Shown: positions 1-7,978, counted from the first letter of the stretch. The stretch is DNA of 64,000 nt from Kingella denitrificans ATCC 33394 (GCF_000190695.1 NZ_GL870929.1:1895582-1959581); one strand, 5' to 3'. Translations and numbers: made by a program. The notes: a model not told the origin generated them from the sequence alone.

Positions 1-53
1 CGCGAATGGCGTTTTAACAACAGTGAAATAAAAGTTCAAATCTCTATTTTAAA

Positions 54-85
54 ACAACTAGTAAAGTAGAATTTATTCTAGTTGT
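54..85. promoter_or_regulatory. Inverted repeat upstream of the first gene
   Basis: ACAACTAG at 54-61 is repeated in inverted form as CTAGTTGT at 78-85 with a 16-nt AT-rich spacer. It lies about 75 bp before the start codon at 160, so it could be an operator or part of a transcript end from a gene left of the window. No T-tract follows, which argues against a simple terminator. The function is unknown. Confidence 0.3.
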
Positions 86-110
86 CTAGTACAGCCCCAA
101 ATAGTTTTTC

Positions 111-122
111 AGGCCGTCTGAA
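111..122 (+). repeat. Foreign-dialect DNA uptake sequence (AG-DUS)
   Basis: AGGCCGTCTGAA is the AG-DUS of Neisseria species, not the GCAGCCTGCA dialect used throughout this window. It sits just before the first gene. Together with the AG-kingDUS at 536-547 it brackets that gene. Confidence 0.75.
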
Positions 123-159
123 AACGGAGTTGGGCGGTAATACACATAAGGAAAAAAGT

Positions 160-528
160 ATGAATCATCATGAGAAAACCGGCTGGCTGTTTTTCTGGGG
201 CATTGTCTCTTTCGGCCTGCTGCTGGAAATTTTGGTGAATCTTTTCCTGGCTTGGATGAACAACTTCATCGGGTGGGAGAATCAGGCGATATGTGTTTGG
301 TGCGTTATTGCCCTGATCACGATTTGCCAGCCGCCGCTGTCGATGCGTTTTCGGCAAGACAAGCTGTGCCGCGCAGGGGTCGTCCTGCTGGCGGTTGAAG
401 TTGCTTGTATGTTTGCCGCATACGGTATCGATGGTTTGGTCTTTCCGATCATCTGTGCCGTTGTTTCGCTGGCTTCGATTGTTTTATTGGTGCTGGCGCT
501 GCTGCGCAAATCCAAATCTGTCGCCTAG
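160..528 (+). CDS. Hypothetical four-helix inner membrane protein
   Basis: A 122-residue protein of unknown function. I chose the ATG at 160 because AAGGAAAAAA lies just upstream; a longer reading from 82 would run through the DUS at 111 and is unlikely. Four hydrophobic stretches are visible, at about residues 8-30, 40-56, 68-84 and 92-114, separated by short charged loops (MRFRQDK near 60-66), and the tail is basic (RKSKSVA). This looks like a small integral membrane protein. I do not recognise a family. The gene is bracketed by two uptake sequences of other Neisseriaceae dialects, which suggests import from a relative. It stops 51 bp before map and may share its transcript. Confidence 0.7.
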   Translation: MNHHEKTGWLFFWGIVSFGLLLEILVNLFLAWMNNFIGWENQAICVWCVIALITICQPPLSMRFRQDKLCRAGVVLLAVEVACMFAAYGIDGLVFPIICAVVSLASIVLLVLALLRKSKSVA

Positions 529-535
529 AATTTTC

Positions 536-547
536 AGGCAGCCTGAA
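536..547. repeat. Foreign-dialect DNA uptake sequence (AG-kingDUS)
   Basis: AGGCAGCCTGAA, the AG-kingDUS dialect, in the 51-bp gap between the membrane protein gene and map. The surrounding TTTCAGGCAGCCTGAAA is a near-perfect palindrome and could form a small hairpin. Confidence 0.7.
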
Positions 548-579
548 ACCCCGCAATACCCACATTTAAAGGATATTTT

Positions 580-1356
580 ATGCCCGTAATTATCAAAACC
601 GCCGCCGAAATCGAAAAAATGCGCGAACTCGGCCGCCTGGTGGCCGAAGCGTTGGATTACATCGGCGATTTCGTCAAACCCGGCATCACCACCAACGAAA
701 TCGACAAACTCGTGTACGACTACCACGTGAACGTGCAGGGCGGCTATCCCGCGCCGCTGAATTACGGCAATCCGCCGTATCCCAAATCCTGCTGCACTTC
801 CGTGAACCACGTCATCTGCCACGGTATTCCCGACGATAAGCCGCTGAAAGAAGGCGACATCATCAACATCGACCTGACCATCAAGAAAGACGGCTTTCAC
901 GGCGATTCCAGCCGCATGTTCGCCGTGGGGCAAATCAGCCCGCAGGCGCAACGCCTGATTGACGTTACCCACGAATCCATGATGGCGGGCATTGCCGCCG
1001 TGAAAGCAGGCGCAACGCTGGGCGATGTGGGCTATGCCTGCCAGCAGGTGGCGGAAAACGCGGGCTATTCCGTGGTGCAGGAATTCTGCGGGCACGGCAT
1101 CGGACGTGGCTTTCACGAAGCCCCGCAGGTGCTGCACTACGGCCGCAAAGGTACAGGCCCCGTGTTGCAGCCCGGCATGATTTTCACCATCGAGCCGATG
1201 ATTAACCAAGGCAAACGCCACCTGCGGATTTTGGACGACGGCTGGACGGTGGTCACCAAAGACCGCAAACTTTCCGCGCAGTGGGAACACGAGGTGCTGG
1301 TAACGGAAACGGGCTGCGAGATTCTGACCGTCAGCCCGAAAACAGGGCGGCCGTAA
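580..1356 (+). CDS. map: Methionine aminopeptidase, type I
   Basis: Cytosolic metallopeptidase that removes the initiator methionine from new proteins. The 258-residue length is normal for bacterial type Ia enzymes, with no N-terminal extension. All five metal ligands are visible in order: Asp98 (INIDLT), Asp109 (HGDSSRM), His172 (GHGIG), Glu205 (FTIEPM) and Glu236 (QWEHEV); His81 matches the substrate-binding histidine. An AAAGGA ribosome site precedes the ATG. A DUS hairpin follows 33 bp after the stop and probably ends the transcript. Identity is certain from the family motifs. Confidence 0.98.
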   Translation: MPVIIKTAAEIEKMRELGRLVAEALDYIGDFVKPGITTNEIDKLVYDYHVNVQGGYPAPLNYGNPPYPKSCCTSVNHVICHGIPDDKPLKEGDIINIDLTIKKDGFHGDSSRMFAVGQISPQAQRLIDVTHESMMAGIAAVKAGATLGDVGYACQQVAENAGYSVVQEFCGHGIGRGFHEAPQVLHYGRKGTGPVLQPGMIFTIEPMINQGKRHLRILDDGWTVVTKDRKLSAQWEHEVLVTETGCEILTVSPKTGRP

Positions 1357-1389
1357 CGGACGGATTGTGTCTGGCGGCAGAGAAATCAA

Positions 1390-1436
1390 GTGCAGGCTGC
1401 TTTTGGGGATTTGGACAATGCAAAAGCAGCCTGCAC
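1390..1436. terminator. Paired inverted DUS hairpin after map
   Basis: GTGCAGGCTGCTTTTG and its complement CAAAAGCAGCCTGCAC face each other across a loop of about 15 nt. In Neisseriaceae such DUS pairs commonly serve as Rho-independent terminators. Confidence 0.7.
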
Positions 1437-1476
1437 ATTCCAATCCGTATAGAGCGTTTGTCTGTGAAAGGTCATC

Positions 1477-2070
1477 ATGAAATATTCTCCCGAACGCATC
1501 AGGAAGTTTTTTTATCTCCATGCAGTCGCTGTGCTGATGGGTTATGCGGCATTATGGGCAAGTGGGCGGAGTGTGCCGCCTTTGTTTTTCATCTTGTGGT
1601 TGATTTGGGAGCTGCCGTGGCGGAATGAAGATTTTTCCGGCAATCAAAAGCCGCAAAAAAGCCACCTGTTTAAAGATAGGTCCGCTAGCAGGGGGCTTTA
1701 TGCATCCGGCCTGAGCAATGCCGCACTGATGACAGTCTTTGCCGCCATATATGATGGTGGTGGGCTGTGGATATTGCTGCTAGGGATAGTATCGGCGGTG
1801 TATATGTTTCTGGCTTGGAAAATCAGGATGTGGCCGGAAAATGCGCATGTGAAGTCGCCCAAGGTGGGCGGCGATAGGAGTCAATGGTTCACGCTGCTGT
1901 TTCTTGGTTGCGGCATCGTGATTTTGGCTTGCGATACGTATCGTTTGTCCGGCGAAATACCACACCAACTGCAGAACTTGTGGCCGGATTATGGTGAAAA
2001 ACTGGTTGAAGATACCTTTGCCGCCTTTATGTGTTTGGAAATGACATATTCTTTGTGGTCGCGCAGGTAA
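1477..2070 (+). CDS. Hypothetical membrane protein
   Basis: A 197-residue protein that I do not recognise. The ATG at 1477 follows GAAAGGTC. Hydrophobic segments are seen at about residues 12-28, 34-48, 80-95, 97-113 and 138-154. The short N-terminus (MKYSPERIRKF) is positively charged, as expected for an inner membrane protein with its N-terminus inside. A polar loop (about 50-75, NEDFSGNQKPQKSHLF) separates the first pair from the rest. The C-terminal third is soluble and acidic. It stands alone between a DUS hairpin and a palindromic DUS at 2079-2093 and contains no internal DUS. Confidence 0.65.
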   Translation: MKYSPERIRKFFYLHAVAVLMGYAALWASGRSVPPLFFILWLIWELPWRNEDFSGNQKPQKSHLFKDRSASRGLYASGLSNAALMTVFAAIYDGGGLWILLLGIVSAVYMFLAWKIRMWPENAHVKSPKVGGDRSQWFTLLFLGCGIVILACDTYRLSGEIPHQLQNLWPDYGEKLVEDTFAAFMCLEMTYSLWSRR

Positions 2071-2245
2071 TCTTTGCAGGCAGCCTGCACTTCGGATTGC
2101 TCCCGCACCTTCGTTACCGACAAAATCGCCATTCCGCCCAAACGACACCAAGGCACGCGCATCGGTAGCCAAAATCGCAGATTTCACACCAATGCCAGCC
2201 TGCGATTTGGGTTACAATGCACGCTCTGCCGACCGATTTCATCAA

Positions 2246-2351
2246 TATCGTGGATTAAAATTGCAATGATACGTCGTTGGCTCACCTTGACGTACTATTT
2301 GTACGCCTTGCGGCTCGCCGCCTTGTCTCATTTTTATTTTAAGCCACTATA
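2246..2351 (+). mobile_element. Correia-like MITE, copy 1
   Basis: A 106-bp element with terminal inverted repeats (TATCGTGGATTAAAA, matching TTTTAAGCCACTATA) and a central region rich in TACGTACTATTTGTAC-type symmetry. It matches the layout of Correia repeat enclosed elements of Neisseria, including the TA target. It ends 12 bp before the plsC start, so plsC is probably transcribed from or through it. The 2071-2245 stretch before it holds only a palindromic DUS (about 2079-2093). Confidence 0.85.
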
Positions 2352-2363
2352 AAATAGAACGCT

Positions 2364-3095
2364 ATGATTTACATAAAAAACCTGATTTACTGGTTCGTGC
2401 TGGTGTCCACCATGCCGCTGATGTTTGTATGCGCCGTGATTGCCGCGCCGTTTCCCAAGGGCGTGAACCGTGTCGGCAAGGCGTGGACGGCGCTGCTGCT
2501 GTGGACGCTGGAACATGTGGTCGGGCTGCGCTACACCGTGCGCGGTGCGGAAAATATCCCGAAGAATCCGTGCATTATCTGCTGCAAACACCAAAGCGGC
2601 TGGGAAACGCTGGCGTTGCAGCAGATTTTTCCGTGGCAGACGTATGTTGCCAAAAAAGAGCTGTTCCGCATTCCGTTTTTCGGCTGGGCGTTGAAGCTGG
2701 GCGGCACCATCGGCATCGACCGCAAGGCCGGCGCGCATGCCACGCGGCTGTTGATGGAGCAGGGCATGGTGCGCAAAAACCAAGGGTTTTGGATTGTGAT
2801 TTTCCCCGAAGGCACGCGCATGAAGGCGGGCGAGCGCGGCCGCTACAAACTGGGCGGCGCACGCATGGCGAAATTGTTTGAAATGGACATCGTGCCCGTG
2901 GCGCTCAACAGCGGGGAGTTTTGGCCGCGCAATTCGTTTTTGAAATATCCCGGTACGATTGACGTGGTGATTGGCGCGCCGATTGCGCATACGTCGGGCA
3001 ACGAGGCGGAATTGATGGCGGCGTGCGAGACGTGGATTGAGGCGCGGCAGGACGAGATTTCGGGCGTGGGCCCGTGCGCGGCAAAACGGAAATAA
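2364..3095 (+). CDS. plsC: 1-acyl-sn-glycerol-3-phosphate acyltransferase
   Basis: Membrane-associated acyltransferase that adds the second fatty acid to lysophosphatidic acid, giving phosphatidic acid for phospholipid synthesis. The 243-residue protein starts with a hydrophobic helix (about 5-28). The catalytic motif is seen as His76-QSGW-Glu81, the HX4E form common in beta-proteobacterial PlsC, and FPEGTR at 147-152 is the substrate-binding motif. The gene follows a MITE by 12 bp, leaving little room for its own promoter. A DUS hairpin starts 13 bp after the stop. The family call is secure; chain specificity cannot be read from the sequence. Confidence 0.95.
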   Translation: MIYIKNLIYWFVLVSTMPLMFVCAVIAAPFPKGVNRVGKAWTALLLWTLEHVVGLRYTVRGAENIPKNPCIICCKHQSGWETLALQQIFPWQTYVAKKELFRIPFFGWALKLGGTIGIDRKAGAHATRLLMEQGMVRKNQGFWIVIFPEGTRMKAGERGRYKLGGARMAKLFEMDIVPVALNSGEFWPRNSFLKYPGTIDVVIGAPIAHTSGNEAELMAACETWIEARQDEISGVGPCAAKRK

Positions 3096-3107
3096 GGCTG
3101 CGGCAAA

Positions 3108-3161
3108 AAGTGCAGGCTGCTTTTGGATGAATGGATATTCGCCAAAAGCAGCCTGCACTTT
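3108..3161. terminator. Paired inverted DUS hairpin after plsC
   Basis: Twenty-base arms (AAAGTGCAGGCTGCTTTTGG and its complement) around a loop of about 14 nt. It probably ends plsC transcription. Confidence 0.75.
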
Positions 3162-3165
3162 GATT

Positions 3166-3271
3166 TATAGTGGATTAAAATGGCAATGATACGTCGTTGG
3201 CTCGCCTTGACGTACTATTTGTACGCCTTGCGGCTCGCCGCCTTGTCTCATTTTTATTTTAATCCACTATA
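3166..3271 (+). mobile_element. Correia-like MITE, copy 2
   Basis: A complete 106-bp copy with TATAGTGGATTAAAA and TTTTAATCCACTATA ends, nearly identical to copy 1. It lies between the convergent plsC and proC genes, 19 bp after the end of proC. Confidence 0.9.
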
Positions 3272-3290
3272 TATGGTCATCAAATGCCGT

Positions 3291-4085
3291 TTAATCCAAC
3301 GACTGCGCCAATTCCTGCGACCGTGCCGCCGCCGCGTGCGCACCTTCACGGATATGCTCCGCCACCCCGTGCGCACGGAACGATTCCAGCGCGGCAAACG
3401 TGGTGCCGCCTTTGCTGGTTACTTGTGCCTGCAACACGTCAAAATCTTCGCCCGATTGTTCCGCCAGCGCCACCGCGCCTTTGAACGTCTGCAAACTCAA
3501 AGTACGCGCGGTATCAGCATCGAAACCCAATTCGCAGGCTGCCTGCCGCAAGGCGTTCATCAGGTAAAACACATAGGCCGGGCCGCTGCCGGAAATGCCC
3601 GTGATGGCGTGCATTTGCGCTTCATCGTCCAGCCACACGGTCTGCCCGGACGCAGAGAAAATGGCTTGCGCGGTTTGGCGGTCGGCAGCGCTTGCACCCG
3701 GCGCGGCAAACAGTCCGGCCACGCCAAGGCCGACTTTGGCAGGCGTATTCGGCATCACACGGACGATGCGGTGCGTGCCGCCCAAATAGCGCGACAAAGT
3801 GTCCACGCCCAAGCCGGCCGCAATCGACAGCACCAAGGCGCCGTTGGGGCGGAGGGCGGCGCAGGCAGCCTGCATGTCCTGCGGCTTCACGGCCAGCACC
3901 AGCACGTCATCGGCGCACAATTCGGGCAGGGTTGCCGATACCTGCACGCCGTATTGCGCCGCCAAGCGCGCCCGTTGGTCGGGATTGTTGTCGGCAACGT
4001 GGATTTCGCTGTTGCGCCCTGCGCGGCACAGGCCTGCCACAATCGCCGTGGCCATATTGCCGCCGCCCAAAAAATAAATCGTCAT
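3291..4085 (-). CDS. proC: Pyrroline-5-carboxylate reductase
   Basis: Catalyses the last step of proline synthesis, the NAD(P)H reduction of pyrroline-5-carboxylate, in the cytosol. The 264-residue length is typical. The N-terminal Rossmann motif is visible as FLGGGNMA at 5-12, followed by the ProC landmarks VRVMPNTPA near 110-120 and a C-terminal dimer domain containing the family signature (ITGISGSGPAYVF at about 160-172, then TSKGGTTFAALE). A DUS-like stretch inside encodes the peptide QAAC. The gene is a single unit, ending near MITE copy 2. Confidence 0.97.
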   Translation of the reverse strand: MTIYFLGGGNMATAIVAGLCRAGRNSEIHVADNNPDQRARLAAQYGVQVSATLPELCADDVLVLAVKPQDMQAACAALRPNGALVLSIAAGLGVDTLSRYLGGTHRIVRVMPNTPAKVGLGVAGLFAAPGASAADRQTAQAIFSASGQTVWLDDEAQMHAITGISGSGPAYVFYLMNALRQAACELGFDADTARTLSLQTFKGAVALAEQSGEDFDVLQAQVTSKGGTTFAALESFRAHGVAEHIREGAHAAAARSQELAQSLD

Positions 4086-4197
4086 TTCAAACCCTTTCTC
4101 TTTGCAGAATGCGCGGACGAAGCCGCAGACGGTTTATTTTAGCATTTTCGCTGTGCGATTTGGACGGGCGGAATGTGCAGGCTGCTTTTGCCATCTG

Positions 4198-4246
4198 AAA
4201 AAACAGCAGCGGCACGATACGCCGGATGAGTCGTATCGTGCCGCTG
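4198..4246 (-). terminator. Rho-independent terminator of the PepSY gene
   Basis: CAGCGGCACGATAC at 4207-4220 pairs with GTATCGTGCCGCTG at 4233-4246. In the minus direction the stem is followed by CTGTTTTTT. This is a strong, DUS-free terminator 16 bp after the stop codon. Confidence 0.85.
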
Positions 4247-4262
4247 TGAATGTGCGGGCAAA

Positions 4263-4574
4263 TCAATCGAAGTAATCGCGTTTGGCGGACAACACGTTGC
4301 CGGTTTTCGCGTCGATAATCACGTCGTATTCCTGGCCGTTTTTGTTGATCACTTCTACTTCGAAGAAAGCGCGGTTGTTGTACGATTTGTATTCGAAGTC
4401 CACATCTTTGGCAAAGCCGCCGCCCACGTGCGCCACAGCTTTCTGCGCCGCCGCTTCGTAGGAAATGTATTGTCCGCGGTTTTGCGCGTAAATGTAATCG
4501 TCGTTATCGGCCAGCGCGGGTGTTGCAACAGCCATCATGGCCAGAACCAGGGTGGATTTAATCAGTTTGTTCAT
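4263..4574 (-). CDS. PepSY-domain periplasmic protein
   Basis: A 103-residue exported protein. Residues 1-22 form a signal peptide (MNKLIKSTLVLAMMAVATPALA, cleavage expected after ALA). The rest is one PepSY-type domain: a helix (YISYEAAAQKAVAHVGG) and strands ending in the family hallmark YDVIIDAKTGNVLSA. PepSY domains occur in peptidase propeptides and small periplasmic proteins thought to inhibit proteases or bind ligands; the partner here is unknown. It is a single gene with its own intrinsic terminator. It faces ribBA head-to-head across a gap of about 330 bp. Confidence 0.85.
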   Translation of the reverse strand: MNKLIKSTLVLAMMAVATPALADNDDYIYAQNRGQYISYEAAAQKAVAHVGGGFAKDVDFEYKSYNNRAFFEVEVINKNGQEYDVIIDAKTGNVLSAKRDYFD

Positions 4575-4768
4575 GGTGTCTATCCTTTATCAAGGGTGGG
4601 AAAAATGGTGCGGAAGTGAATCCGCTGTGTCGATGGGTGCATGATACGGCGGCAAAATTAGGACAGAATTAGCCGTTGCCGATATTTGCGTTAAATCGGG
4701 TAAAGGATAAATGTCTTGATTGTAAACAACAGGATGGGTGATGCGGGGGTGCAGGCTGCTTTTTGGGG

Positions 4769-4797
4769 TTTTGGGGCGTGGGCAAATGTCGTACAAT
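4769..4797 (+). promoter_or_regulatory. Possible ribBA promoter
   Basis: TTTTGG at 4769-4774 and TACAAT at 4792-4797, spaced by 17 bp, give a plausible sigma-70 promoter with a leader of about 105 nt before ribBA. The rest of the 4575-4906 gap holds one DUS (about 4749-4765) and no gene. Confidence 0.4.
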
Positions 4798-4906
4798 CGC
4801 CCTGTTGATCATGAAATAACCCGTCAGCCGACACAGGGTGCGCCAACGCGGTAGCCGCAGGGAAATTTCATTAATATGCAATATCGGCGCACAAAAGGAC
4901 ACTATC

Positions 4907-5995
4907 ATGCACATTTCCCCCATCCCCGAAATCATTGCCGACATCAAAGCCGGCAAAATGGTCGTCATTACCGATGCCGAAGACCGCGAAAACGAAGGCG
5001 ACATCATCATGGCCGCGCAATTTGTCACGCCGCAGGCCATCAATTTTATGATTAAACACGCGCGCGGCCTGGTGTGCCTGCCGATGGAAGACACATTGGT
5101 GGAAAAGCTCGGCCTGCCGATGATGACGCAGCAAAACGGCACGCAATACGGCACGAATTTCACCGTGTCGATTGAAGCGGCGCACGGCACCACCACCGGC
5201 ATTTCCGCCGCCGACCGCGCGCTCACCATCCAAACCGCCGTGTCGCCGAACGTGCAGCCCGGCGATATCGTGCAGCCCGGCCATATTTTCCCCTTGCGCG
5301 CGCAAAAAGGCGGCGTGCTGGTGCGTGCCGGCCACACCGAAGCCACGGTGGATTTGGCGCATTTGGCGGGGCTAACGGGCGCGGGCGTGTGCTGCGAAAT
5401 CCTGAACGACGACGGCACGATGGCGCGCATGCCCGAACTGTTGGAATTTGCCGAAACGCACGGCTTGAAAATCGGAACGATTGCCGATTTGATCGAATAC
5501 CGCAGCCGTACCGAAAGCCTGTTGGAAGAAATGGGCGACACGGTGGTGAACACGCCTTGGGGCACGTTCCGCCAGCATGTTTATGTGGACAAGCTCAACG
5601 GCGACACGCATTTGGCTTTGGTGAAGGGCAACCCGGCCACCGCCGCCGAAACGCTGGTGCGCGTGCACGAACCGTTCAGCGCGATGGACTTTATCCAGTT
5701 CGACCCGAACCACACATGGAACCTGCCGGCCGCGCTGCAGCGCATTCAGGCGGCTGAAGCGGGCGTGCTGATTCTGCTGCACCGCACGGAAGACGGCGGC
5801 GCGCTGCTGGAACGCACGTTGCCGAAGAACAGTTTCCAAGTCAAAAAATGGGACCGGAAAACGTATGGCATCGGCGCGCAGATTCTGGCCGGGCTGAACG
5901 TGAGCAAAATGCGCGTGCTGGGCAAACCTTCTGCCATGAACGGCCTGACCGGCTTCGGGCTGGAAATCGTGGGTTTTGAAGAGCAGGCGGAATAA
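4907..5995 (+). CDS. ribBA: 3,4-dihydroxy-2-butanone 4-phosphate synthase with degenerate GTP cyclohydrolase II domain
   Basis: The N-terminal half (about 1-200) is RibB, which makes the four-carbon riboflavin precursor from ribulose 5-phosphate. Its motifs are visible: DAEDRENEGD near 22-31, GLVCLP, and the late RAGHTEATVDLA region. The C-terminal half (about 210-362) has the RibA fold length but lacks the zinc-binding cysteine cluster (SECLTGD...RCDC) and the cyclohydrolase core, so it is probably not a working GTP cyclohydrolase II. The protein is 362 residues from the ATG at 4907, which has AAAAGGA upstream; a longer reading from 4838 has no better ribosome site. Another ribA must exist elsewhere. 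Confidence 0.93.
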   Translation: MHISPIPEIIADIKAGKMVVITDAEDRENEGDIIMAAQFVTPQAINFMIKHARGLVCLPMEDTLVEKLGLPMMTQQNGTQYGTNFTVSIEAAHGTTTGISAADRALTIQTAVSPNVQPGDIVQPGHIFPLRAQKGGVLVRAGHTEATVDLAHLAGLTGAGVCCEILNDDGTMARMPELLEFAETHGLKIGTIADLIEYRSRTESLLEEMGDTVVNTPWGTFRQHVYVDKLNGDTHLALVKGNPATAAETLVRVHEPFSAMDFIQFDPNHTWNLPAALQRIQAAEAGVLILLHRTEDGGALLERTLPKNSFQVKKWDRKTYGIGAQILAGLNVSKMRVLGKPSAMNGLTGFGLEIVGFEEQAE

Positions 5996-6011
5996 ATCAA
6001 ACCGGGCGGAA

Positions 6012-6056
6012 AAAGTGCAGGCTGCTTTTTAATACGGCAAAAGCAGCCTGCACTTT
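6012..6056. terminator. Paired inverted DUS hairpin after ribBA
   Basis: Eighteen-base arms AAAGTGCAGGCTGCTTTT and AAAAGCAGCCTGCACTTT with a loop of about 9 nt, 17 bp after the ribBA stop. Confidence 0.75.
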
Positions 6057-6092
6057 GATTGTGTGCCGATGGGATGGTTGGCCGATGCGTTA

Positions 6093-6197
6093 TATCGTGG
6101 ATTAAAATAAAAATGAGACAAGGCGGCGAGCCGCAAGGCGTACAGGTAGTACGTCAAGGCGAGCCAACGCCGTATCATTGCGATTTTAATCCACTAT
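6093..6197 (-). mobile_element. Correia-like MITE, copy 3
   Basis: Full-length copy in inverse orientation to copies 1 and 2. Its right terminal repeat (TTTTAATCCACTAT) reaches 6197 and supplies the TAG stop codon of dtd on the minus strand. Confidence 0.88.
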
Positions 6198-6643
6198 CCC
6201 TGCAACCAAAACGTTACCGGCCCGTCATTCACCAGCGACACCTGCATTTCCGCGCCGAAGCGGCCGCATTCGGTCGGCACGGATTGCGCGGCTTTGCGGC
6301 AGAAATCGTCATACAGTTCACGCGCCGTTTCGGGCGGTGCGGCCGGTGAAAAATTCGGACGCAGGCCTTTTTGCGTGTCCGCCGCCAAAGTAAACTGCGA
6401 CACCACCAGCAAACCCGCCGTGCCGTCGGAAGCGCACACTTGCTGCAACGACAGGTTCATTTTGCCCGCCTCGTCGGCGAATACGCGGTATGACAGCACT
6501 TTGCGCAGCAGTTTGTCCGCCTTTTCGGGCGTATCGTCGCGCTCTACGCCCAGCAGCACCAGCAATCCGCCGCCGATTTGCCCCACCGTTTCCCCCTGCA
6601 CGGCAACGCTGGCCTGCCGCACCCTTTGAATCAACGCAATCAT
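6194..6643 (-). CDS. dtd: D-aminoacyl-tRNA deacylase
   Basis: Hydrolyses D-aminoacyl-tRNAs and mischarged glycyl-tRNA, preventing D-residues entering protein; a cytosolic homodimer. The 149-residue length is normal. The family motifs are visible: VSQFTLAADTQKGLRP near residues 80-95 and the C-terminal Gly-cisPro motif as NDGPVTFWLQ. The first residues, MIALIQRVRQASV, are typical of the family. The stop codon TAG is formed by the terminal repeat of the MITE at 6093-6197. Its start lies 18 bp from the divergent earP start, so the two share a very short promoter space. Confidence 0.96.
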   Translation of the reverse strand: MIALIQRVRQASVAVQGETVGQIGGGLLVLLGVERDDTPEKADKLLRKVLSYRVFADEAGKMNLSLQQVCASDGTAGLLVVSQFTLAADTQKGLRPNFSPAAPPETARELYDDFCRKAAQSVPTECGRFGAEMQVSLVNDGPVTFWLQG

Positions 6644-6661
6644 CTGTTTCCTTTCTGTTTT

Positions 6662-7834
6662 ATGAAAAATCCGACTTCCATTCCCGTGTGCTGGCTGTTT
6701 TGTACCGTTATCGACAATTTCGGCGATATCGGCGTGTCGTGGCGGCTGGCGCGCCAGTTGCAGCAGCGGCTGGGTTGGCAGGTGTGCCTGTGGCTGGACG
6801 ATTTGGCGGCGCTGCGCACCATCGTGCCCGACGCGCCCGAAAAGCTGCCTGCACGGCATGACGGTATTGAACTGCGCGCGTGGCAGGCAGGCGTACAGGC
6901 GGATATGCAGGGTATTCCCGCGCCGCACATCGTCATCGAAACCTTTGCCTGCGATTTGCCCGACACCGTGTTGTCCGCCATCCGCCAAACCCGCGCCGTG
7001 TGGTTGAATTGGGAATATTTGAGCGCGGAAGACTGGGCGGTTCGCACCCACGCCATGAGCAGCCTGCAAGCGGACGGCTATCCAAAATATTTCTGGCAAA
7101 TGGGCTTTGTGCCCGAAAGCGGCGGCCTGCTGCGCGAAACCGATACGCCGCCCGATGTGCCGTGCCGTGGCGAAGGAGAAAGCAGCCTGCACCTGTTCGC
7201 CTTCGGTTATGCGGGCGGCGTGTGGGCGAAATGGTGCGCCGCCTGGCAGGACACGCCGCAGCCCATCACGTTGCACGTTGCCGGCAATCCCGTGTGGCAA
7301 AGCCTGCCGAATGATTTGACCGAACACGGCGGCGCGGCCAAAAGCAGCCTGCACGTCTGCCGTCAGGATTTTGTGCCGCAAAGCGAATTTGACCGGCTGT
7401 TGCAGCGGCACGACGTATTAATCATCCGCGGCGAAGACAGCTTTGTGCGCGCGCAATTATCGGGCAGGCCGTTTTTCTGGCACATTTACTCGCAGGAAGC
7501 GCAGGCGCATTTGGACAAATTGGACGCTTTTTGGCAACTCTATTGGCGGCAGGTGCAGGCGGCGGACGATATCGTGCGGGCGCACACCGCGTTGTCGCTG
7601 GAGCTGAACGGTGCGCACACGCTGTCGGACGGCGAACGTGCCGCAGCATGGCGCACCTTGCTGCTGCGCCGCGAAGAATGGCAACGCGCCGCGCGGCAAT
7701 GGCAGCAGTATCTGTATGCACAAAGCGATGCCGCCACACGGTTGGCGCAATGGCTGTGCAGGCTGCCTGCGCAATCGCCTGCGCACGAATGTTTGCAGCG
7801 GTATGCGGCGATAAAGGGTTATATAGTGGATTAA
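6662..7834 (+). CDS. earP: EF-P arginine rhamnosyltransferase EarP
   Basis: Transfers rhamnose from dTDP-rhamnose to the conserved arginine of elongation factor P, which lets EF-P rescue ribosomes stalled on polyproline. The ATG at 6662 gives 390 residues. The inverting GT-B motif DNFGDIG at 18-24 carries the catalytic aspartates, and the C-terminal nucleotide-sugar site is seen as RGEDSFVRAQ. Three in-frame uptake sequences encode short inserts such as SSLH. The last residues and the stop are encoded by the left repeat of MITE copy 4. The efp gene, often adjacent in related genomes, is not in this window. Confidence 0.94.
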   Translation: MKNPTSIPVCWLFCTVIDNFGDIGVSWRLARQLQQRLGWQVCLWLDDLAALRTIVPDAPEKLPARHDGIELRAWQAGVQADMQGIPAPHIVIETFACDLPDTVLSAIRQTRAVWLNWEYLSAEDWAVRTHAMSSLQADGYPKYFWQMGFVPESGGLLRETDTPPDVPCRGEGESSLHLFAFGYAGGVWAKWCAAWQDTPQPITLHVAGNPVWQSLPNDLTEHGGAAKSSLHVCRQDFVPQSEFDRLLQRHDVLIIRGEDSFVRAQLSGRPFFWHIYSQEAQAHLDKLDAFWQLYWRQVQAADDIVRAHTALSLELNGAHTLSDGERAAAWRTLLLRREEWQRAARQWQQYLYAQSDAATRLAQWLCRLPAQSPAHECLQRYAAIKGYIVD

Positions 7835-7893
7835 AATTGCAATGATACGGCGTTGGCTCGCCGCCTTGTCTCATTTTTATTTTAATCCACTAT
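7822..7893 (+). mobile_element. Correia-like MITE, copy 4, internally deleted
   Basis: A 72-bp derivative with both terminal repeats but without the central TTGACGTACTATTTGTACGC hairpin. The deletion joins two copies of GGCTCGCC present in the full element. The left repeat overlaps the end of earP. Confidence 0.85.
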
Positions 7894-7906
7894 CTATAAT
7901 GCATCG

Positions 7907-7951
7907 AAAAGCAGCCTGCACTTTGCAATGGAGAAAGTGCAGGCTGCTTTT
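7907..7951. terminator. Paired inverted DUS hairpin between earP and potD
   Basis: AAAAGCAGCCTGCACTTT and AAAGTGCAGGCTGCTTTT with a 9-nt loop, placed between convergent genes, so it can act in both directions. Confidence 0.75.
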
Positions 7952-7978
7952 TCATGTGCGGATTTCACTGCAGCGGGT

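Noticed and set aside
484..1521. Minus-strand reading of 345 codons opposite map
   Set aside because: Antisense shadow of map, with no family match and no ribosome site.
2071..2245. Possible remnant of a minus-strand gene next to MITE copy 1
   Set aside because: The minus-strand reading runs into the coding region of the preceding gene and shows no recognisable family.
4798..4906. Possible FMN riboswitch in the ribBA leader
   Set aside because: The leader contains a small CCCTGT/ACAGGG hairpin but none of the conserved RFN-element segments; the similarity is too weak.
7835..7978. Expected efp gene next to earP
   Set aside because: The sequence after earP holds only a MITE and a DUS hairpin; no EF-P reading frame is present.
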